NCBI GenBank assembly: GCA_963678705.1
Contig: OY783216.1
Coordinates: 1,612,001 to 1,676,000 of the forward strand
DNA from: Panorpa germanica
Lineage: Eukaryota > Arthropoda > Insecta > Mecoptera > Panorpidae
DNA: 64,000 nt
Direction: 5' to 3'
The notes under the pieces are model-generated. The model was given only the letters and a program-made list of their open reading frames with translations, ran no database searches and was not told where the DNA came from. Shown here piece after piece: positions 56,909 through 64,000 of the stretch. The stretch's first letter is position 1, and each line of letters begins with the position of its first letter. Position numbers and translations under genes: made by a program.

Positions 56909-58150
56909 CTAAGTTTTGTTTTGATCTTTAGTTTTCTTATCCGCAGAATTATTACTACTATCTTTTGCAGAGCTCCTCCGAGATTCTCCTTTTACCGGGT
57001 TTTCTTTTACTTTCTCACTCTCCATCTGTCTTCGTCCGCTACGTCTACTCGTCGATCTTCTCTTGCTACTTCTAGCACCTTGACGACCACCTTTACGACG
57101 GCTTGACTCCTCGTTTTCCTTCAACGATTCTTTATTCAGAGAAACTAAATTTTTGTTAAATTCTTCCTCGGTAGGCTCTATTACTTCATAGTCTAAATCA
57201 AGTAGCTTTCTGTTGTTGGCTTTCTTATCTTGTTGCTTTCTTCGTGGAGAAGCTTGATTTTGATTTGAATATTTGTTCCTATTATTATTTCCAGAATTTT
57301 GCGTCCATATCTCTGCTCCTGATGATCCGGTCCCTGATGATGACAACCCTGTATGCATCGCGGCTGAATCATACGTTTCCAATTCAGGATACAAAGGTTC
57401 AAGAGGAACCGAAATATCCACATTATTCGGTTTATCAGCTTCATTTTGTTTATTCAACAGCATCACCATGGTATCTAACACAGTTTTATAATATTCGGAG
57501 TTAGGTGCCTTTCCTCCTTGCGATTGCATCAAAGAATCAGTAATTTGCTGGGGAAGATTTAAATTTACTAACAACTTTGTTGCTCCATCCGATTCAGGTC
57601 CTGTTGGTCCCTGTTCTAATGTCTTTCTTGTTTTTTGCTGGTTCAGCAAATTCTGAATGTAGTTGTAAAGTAATTTCTGATATAAAGTCTTGGATTTCTT
57701 TCCTGGAGGTTTGCCCATTTTGACATGATAGTAAACATGGACGTCATCTTTTGAGGCATCATGGTGGTCATCATGGTGGTCATCATGGTGGAGAACATGG
57801 TCGACAACGGGATGAAGACTAGGGTTAACAACATGCTGGATAACAGGCGGTACAATAGGCGGTATAACAGGGTGAGTTTTATTTGTATTTAAGACAAACT
57901 GTGTCAAATTCTTAGGTGGTTTCCAGAAATCTGTGTTCGAAGATTACACATTAGAACATTAAAGTAGATAGCTAATAATAGAAAATTAACATAAAGCTCT
58001 CTTTGGATAAAACTCTTTTCAAATTAATTCCAACCGCAGATAATACAGATACTAATAACATAAATTACCTCCAAAATAATTGAATGGTGCACTACTTAAA
58101 TTAACAGCTTGCAACAAAACGAAGATGCAGACAAGTCCATTATGAAACAT
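56909..58150 (-). CDS. gene G: secreted His/Asp-rich protein with basic tail
   Basis: Exons 58069-58150 (82 nt) and 56909-57930 (1022 nt); 138-nt phase-1 intron (GGAG|GTAATT, AACACAG|AT). The product is 367 aa. Signal peptide MFHNGLVCIFVLLQAVNLSS followed by APFNYFGDFWKPPKNLTQF. A Pro/Val-rich stretch (VIPPIVPPVIQHVV) leads to a His/Asp cluster (HHDDHHDDHHD, residues about 75-85) that could bind metal ions. A central, more ordinary region (SKTLYQKLLYNYIQNLLNQQ) may be helical. An Asn/Gln-rich part and a strongly basic Ser/Arg tail (KRRSTSRRSGRR) end the protein. It lacks the RR-14-RR plan of A-E but shares gene structure, orientation and position, and its MFHNGLVC start resembles MLRNGTVC of F. 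It is the first gene of the array in transcription direction. Confidence 0.85.
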
Positions 58151-58181
58151 GCTGGCTACTACAAGATCGAATAGGTTTAAA

Positions 58182-58190
58182 AATATATAA
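58182..58190 (-). promoter_or_regulatory. possible TATA box of gene G
   Basis: A TATATATTTTTAAA run on the minus strand about 32-45 nt upstream of the ATG. The AT-rich context lowers its value. Confidence 0.3.
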
Positions 58191-59038
58191 TTAATATGAA
58201 TAAAAGTTTCACGAAACAAAAATCATATCTACATTTGTTTAATGGATTGATTTTGAGAACATACAACGGTTGCCTAAAATTTGATTTAATGTACACGAGA
58301 AAAAGTTCAGCAAACTAGGACCACGATCGTAAGTATACTATGCGCTGGGTTTAAGGTCTGTTCAAAATATTTTATGAACAAAATGTTAAGGGTAATGAGA
58401 TCGTTTATTGTTTATTCGATTGAACGAATTCTAATGACTTACGCAATGATTTTGTAAATGTGAATCTTTATTTAATTATACTTGCAATGAAGAAGTAACA
58501 GAAGTGAAGAAGCAAGTACTTGAATCAGCTTATCACACGCTAGAAATACGTAAATATCTAAAAACGCTAAGTTTCAAATACGATCGCTCAATTCTTAAAA
58601 TAATAATACAAAATATTTATTTCACTTAAATTTATGAAGTTTTCTTGTAGTGATTTCATTTCTTTAATATAATAAATTGTAAGATAAATACAAAGAAAAA
58701 GTCGATTGCAAATAAATGTTATCAAGAATAACATGCTGCAATCTATCAGTGATTAATAAATTTATTATTCTTTTTATTTAGTAGATTTGGCTCGTATCAG
58801 GCAAACAGCTGTTCTCTCATCAGGAATTAAAGAATTTTGTATCATAAATGTATTAGGTACACGCAGAAATAACACGTTTACAAAATGGTGCTTGATGGTA
58901 GGACTCATAAATAATTCAAAAACAAGTAAAGTAATCTTGTATTTTTGGTAGAATGCTGTTTTTTATTAGAAAAAAATCGGCACCTAGTCGAGGTGGATAC
59001 TGTTTACGGTGACTATGTATAATGATTTGCAACATTAG
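58191..59038. other. gene-free stretch right of the gene array
   Basis: AT-rich. No further signal-peptide exon of the array type was found. Confidence 0.5.
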
Positions 59039-59250
59039 CTGAATTTAAACCAGGTCGTACCAGCTAGTTTAATGATAAACGTTCGAGACCTCCAATAACA
59101 TTGAAAAAGTTCACCAAATGGTTCTAAATGACCGTCGATCTCGTGGTGGACAGTATGTGATCAAACAATTACGTATTAGGATTCTACCCACCGTATTCAT
59201 CAGATCTGCTCTCCAACAGTTTCGCTTGGTAGGTATTCCAAGGCATACAC
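59039..59250 (+). pseudogene. mariner transposase relic, heavily deleted
   Basis: With frameshifts the plus strand reads AEFKPGRTS, then KRSRPP, then VHQMVLNDRRS, which is the helix-turn-helix linker region of a mariner transposase. It is followed directly by a PPYSSDL-like stretch, normally found some 200 residues later. Most of the gene is missing. It belongs to a different mariner lineage from the element at 2303-3229. Confidence 0.5.
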
Positions 59251-61705
59251 AAGTGTACAACATAAGAACGGGACACAATACGAGAACTCTCACTCATTAC
59301 ACATCCAAATTGTGACGTCACATGCAAATAAGAAGACTTGGTATTCGTAACATCATTTGGTACGAACCTCTGCGTAAACAATGTGCACATTCACCTGTGT
59401 AAACTTAGGGGTTACATTTGAACTTAATACACGACCAAACAAGGGAAGAACCTCGTTAAGAGGGCTCAAACAATTTCATTAAATACGTGACTCTTTTTAA
59501 TTTAAGTAAACTGAAAACGTAATATTGTCGTGAGTTTTGTATCGCAGTAAGTGAATTTTTTAGCATAGCTATAAAATAGAATATTATTTAACATCTCTTT
59601 TATAATAAAGTCTATAATTTCATTTCAATATTTAACGACGTGTTTCGATTTTATAATTTTAAAGAAAAATATTAGGGATGTCAATGTGAATTATTTTATA
59701 GCGAATTGTTTTATAATAATCAATAATATAAACTGAATGTTGATTGCAATGATTAAGACCTAACACAACTGTCAGTTTTTTTATTTCACAGGTCCTCAAA
59801 CTCGAAACAATATCAATTCTATTGAACCCACTAAACCAGTGTAAATTTGTTATCAATATTCAGCGACGGTCTTGAATTTTTCGAATTGTAATAAATGAAT
59901 TCGTTATAAAAAGTTTTATCTAAAAATTGATCGTAATTAAGCTATTAAGATCTTATAATATCAGTAGCGAAAAAGTAACTTTCATTTTAAAATATTGTAT
60001 ACAAAAATGAAAGAAAATACTTAATGAGTTTTGAAGTAGTATTGGAATTGATAAAATAGAAGTGGTTGTAAAAACTTATTATTATAAATGACTCTATGAA
60101 AACGGTCTTTATGAAATGCAGATAATTCTGATGCTGTAGGGTGCTCAAGTTCTGTTTACTAACATGGCCATTAGGGTAGCGCTATGGCGGTCAACGAAAG
60201 AATCAAATAAAGTTTTATTATAAAAAAAAACACTGAAAAAATAACGTAGTAAATATAATAAATAAAAGATACGACATGAAATATGAATAAATGCACTGTG
60301 TGGCAGTGTCGTTGTCGCTAGAACTGTCCTCTTATTTATGAAGTCGTAGAACAGAACGTCGTAGCAGCGCTACGTTATGATCGCAACGTTAGTGGCGCTC
60401 CAAAACGTAGCACCGTAGCACTGTAGCACTGTAGCACAGTGGGAGACTAGCGAGCGGTACTAGCTTTTTATTGCTTAAAGTGAATACTGCGGAAAGTTAT
60501 TTACGTGAATTCAACGAACGTATGGGGATGATAAAAATATCATTCTTATGTGTTAAGTTGAAAAAGATAAAAAGAAATGTTTATATTTTTTTGTTTAGTG
60601 AATTATTCCACATTTTAAATTCTACTGTAGTAAGTGAAATACTTTGTTTTGTTATTTCAACTGGAAACAATTAAAATAAACGAAGTATGTAAAGGGAAAC
60701 ATACGAGAATTTAGCTCTTGTCTAAAGATATTTAAATATATGTAATTTAGTTATTTTCTTATTTGTCTTTATGCGCAATTTTAAACCGCAATGAAAGTTA
60801 AATAAAAAAAAAATGTTTTAGCTGTTTTGCTTATCTTAAAACCGTATTTTTAATAGCATACACCATCTACTATATAGTGGACTTATTGATAAAAAAGACC
60901 AGTTTTTATGTGTAAGCCACTACTGTTTCTGAACATAGGTTCGTTCCAAAATCGTTATAGATTCTCAGTCTTGTATGATTATAAGATATTATCAAACAAA
61001 TTAATTAATTTAAATTAATTCTTAAACAGATTGTGGCCGCACTTAAAAGCGGCCCCTTGTTTGCCCTTGATTTGAGTCCACCTCCGACGTAAATTCTGAA
61101 CTCTTTCTTGCTACAACTTCAACTACACAACAAAACATAGCATCCTATGTGCATAGGATGATTTTCTTTCATAAATCAAATATTTACAGACATGTTATAT
61201 ACAAAAATTTTAAAATTTAATATGCAAACGCAGACAAAAAAATATCTACGAAATACATAAAAGAGTGTAATAAAAAATGGCTGCCAACAAAATCCACGAT
61301 GAAGTTATACCTCGGTTTTTGCTATTTATAACTTAAACACAAAATATCCTCAAGGGCTGTCTAGCGAGAATGTTGGCATTGGGGGGATGAGAAAACCAAC
61401 CTCAAACAGTAACGAACCCCTGCATGATTCAAATGAAAACAAATGCAAACTCGACAGCAAATATTGACGGAGTGTGAGTGATTATAGGTCCCCGTGCCTC
61501 AGAAGTAATTCTAATACATAGAGATTTAAGCAAGTTTAAACCTGCAGTTCTTAATAATATTGAATAAAAGTACCACTTGCAATAAGAAAATATTGTTAAT
61601 TAACAGTTTTTTTACAATTTGAAATAGTGACTCGATAGCAAAATCCAAAAGGTTCAATCGTTTATGTAATAAGTAATTTTTGTTATGTTATATATACATG
61701 TAAGT

Positions 61706-61710
<5 letters not shown>
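59251..61710. other. gene-free stretch
   Basis: No gene recognised. A GC-richer patch at 60345-60450 holds short tandem copies of GTAGCACT (about 60408-60436). Confidence 0.45.

Positions 61711-61765
<55 letters not shown>
61711..61765. repeat. (AT)n microsatellite
   Basis: About 27 uninterrupted AT units. Confidence 0.95.
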
Positions 61766-61767
<2 letters not shown>

Positions 61768-63047
61768 CTTACATTTGTTATATAAACAATTCTATTCTCT
61801 TTTAGAATCTGATTCGTTTAACTTAGACAACAAGGCATTTAATTTTCTATGGTAAAACGTACTCCAACTGAATCTAGTAATTCAACAATAATCTTCATTA
61901 ATTTTAAATTAATTCCAATCTATAAATTTAATTATTATTTTCACCCGCTTTCCGTTTCTCGGTTTACATCTCTGCGTTTATTCTCCTGGTTCTGGAAGGC
62001 ATACTTAGTTTCCGTTTTCCGGTTTTGGGTTTCCTTTTTCATGGCGTTTTCTTCACGCGTTTTTATTCTACGCCTATCTATCACTATACGAGCAGCAATA
62101 AAAACACTGAAATAAAATAATAAAACATATTTGCGGTTCTTAAAGACCAATCGCGTGATTTTTTCTTGAGACACGTTTCTTTTTTAAGACAAGCAAATTT
62201 ATCAACAATGTAGCTCCTAATTGCGCAACGAAAATGGAAAGAGACTATAAAAACCGTAATATTCTTACTTAATTATAAGTAATTGTAATAGACAACTGTC
62301 AAATTTAAATGTTCAGTGTGATAAGTATTTGGAAATTTATATATATTGTATATTATGCAAGTGATTCTCATTTTCAAAGCGTAAGCATCTACATATAGTG
62401 CAACCTGAAATAATCAAACATATTCGTCGCCTGCCGTTTATGCAACACTAATAACACATTTTGTGTTTCATTGAAAATAAATGTTACCACACCTGTTAAA
62501 CTTATGTAGAGTCTGTAATAGGCTTTATTAAATATTTGTACTATAGTATTTTACTTAGATATGTTTCCTGCGCAAAAATAATGCTTAATAAGGACACGAA
62601 ATTCACTTTTTTTCATTTTTGTTAAAATTCATGAGGTGGTCTGCTTTCAATGGTTATCAAACGCAAATTAAGTGACGCAGCTTGCTCAAAATGTGACAGT
62701 AGTCTATTAATAGATGGTAGTTGACGGGAGCTGTGTTGCATTTAAAGTTAAAGTGCGGGAAATTTAAAAAGTAACTGCTCTTGTATTTAGCTAGCCAGAT
62801 GATAGCATAATCCATTCATGCCCAAATAGACCATGCCCGACTTGATAAAAAAAGGCACATACTCGTAATAATATCAGTACTTTAAAAAGAAAAAGGGTTC
62901 TTGAACGTGATTTCAATGCATTTCTTCTACTTACATCATTTTTCGTAAAGCTACTTAAATATTCTAGAATACTCTGTGTTATATATATTTATCAGATTTG
63001 GTATTTCTCAAAATATCCCGCTTTTTAGTTTTGATGATTTCACGTAA
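61766..63047. other. gene-free stretch
   Basis: Low-complexity TTTC/GTTT-rich part at 61940-62070. No gene. Confidence 0.5.
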
Positions 63048-63170
63048 ACTTTTATGACGGCTATGAAAAATATTACGATGTATCGATGTAAAATATTAGA
63101 GTTTCGTTTCGTTAAGCTCTAAAAGTTTTAAAATGAAATGGGCGAATCTTTTATAGCCGTCATAAAACGT
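63048..63170. repeat. short hairpin MITE
   Basis: The inverted ends TTTTATGACGGCTATGAAAA and TTTTATAGCCGTCATAAAA enclose about 85 bp of AT-rich sequence with a CGTTTCG core. Confidence 0.7.
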
Positions 63171-64000
63171 CAATGGTGTTGAAATAATTATAAACAGTAT
63201 AGCGATCGATGTTATTAATATGTTATATACACATAATTAATAATCTTTATTAATCAAACAAATTATTAACATCGATTAACAGGCGTTAATAATTTATATT
63301 TTTATATCCAGTCTAGACTACGAAATAATTTAAGATTTATCCCCGAATAGGTTATGTAAAATATTTTACGTTATATTTATGTTTTATATAAATATGAATA
63401 TATTTGAGGTTAAAACTTATTTTCTGTTAGAAATTTTTTAGTTTAACAAGCTACCGTTTGTTGAATATTTTCATTTCAGTTTTGCGACAGTGTTTCACTT
63501 GTGGGTATGAGATGTAGTCTATGGACTACAGAGAAACAAGTGACAACGAATATTGCTCATGTATTACACGTGTTCTAGAATAAATTACATCTTAAATATT
63601 AAATATGCATACAAATAATTAAGAAATATTAACATTTGCATCTTGATAAATATCTCAAAGTGAATTTTCATCACGAAATTCTGTGATCATTTTCGGACTA
63701 ATCTGATTATGTGCTTTTGATCAGAATAAGATGCGAGTCCAGCGTATCAGTTTCAGTTAAATTAATATTCAAGTTATGAGGTCAAGTTTCAAACTAACTA
63801 GGACACTGAATTATAAACTCATTTCAGAGATATTAAGTGATGTAGCTAGATTATTTAAATTAGTTATAAACTTCATCATTTAAATTATTAGCAGATAATT
63901 TGTGCTGAACTTGTGATAATGTTCCTGTGTCAGTTTTAAACTTTGCAGGACAGGATATTGTTGATGTAATATTACATAATCAAAATTATCTTTCGTTTTT
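63171..64000. other. gene-free stretch
   Basis: AT-rich with ATTAAT-type runs. Nothing recognised. Confidence 0.5.

Noticed and set aside
61849-62174. 88- and 77-codon ORFs on opposite strands
   Set aside because: Low-complexity sequence, mirrored open frames and no family features.

Overview
The window is AT-rich nuclear DNA from an arthropod, most probably an insect. It has spliced genes with GT-AG introns, insect-type mariner, Jockey, hAT and Helitron-like elements, and long repeat-filled introns. Lepidoptera is plausible from the mobile-element style, but no single feature proves the order.

Two gene systems can be supported, both on the minus strand. (1) Three exons at 15870-16037, 18079-18174 and 23300-23371 encode consecutive parts of the phosphotyrosine-binding (PTB) domain of a NOS1AP/CAPON-type adaptor. 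All have phase-0 boundaries and good splice sites. The first exon (higher coordinates) and everything downstream of the third PTB exon (lower coordinates) were not found in the window. (2) Between 46.5 and 58.2 kb lies a tandem array of seven small two-exon genes (called A to G here). Every one has an 82-91 nt first exon encoding a signal peptide, a phase-1 intron and a second exon carrying the mature protein. All seven splice into uninterrupted frames (291, 119, 77, 83, 345, 201 and 367 aa). I recognise no known family.

Genes A-E share a hidden architecture after the signal peptide: a Gln-containing start, a dibasic site, a spacer of exactly 14 residues (16 in E), a second dibasic site often preceded by Gly, and in B-E an aromatic motif of the form xFLxYxxPxLY. 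The tails then diverge into different low-complexity repeats: a 35-aa unit x4 in A, GGGD plus EEEAPA in B, acidic tails in C and D, about 34 EEEPA units in E, and a 10-aa RRREMSNLNN-type unit in F. G has a His/Asp-rich stretch and a basic tail. Genes A, B and C have a TATA-like box at exactly the same distance from the ATG, and A, B, C and E share an upstream block. This looks like a lineage-specific family of co-regulated secreted proteins, either propeptide-like or gland/silk/egg-coat-type disordered proteins. It is the main discovery candidate.

The rest is mostly repeats. 0-15 kb: inverted copies of one element around an internally deleted mariner, nested MITEs, and hAT-type elements with near-intact 8-bp target duplications. 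15.8-23.4 kb: NOS1AP introns, with a Jockey 3' fragment inserted in a MITE and bounded by a perfect 12-bp duplication. 23.4-46 kb: MITEs, a Helitron-like end, a duplicated segment flanking a hAT MITE, and a second copy of a 0.6-kb repeat. 58.2-64 kb: a mariner relic, a long AT microsatellite and a hairpin MITE. No tRNA, rRNA, CRISPR array or viral gene was recognised.
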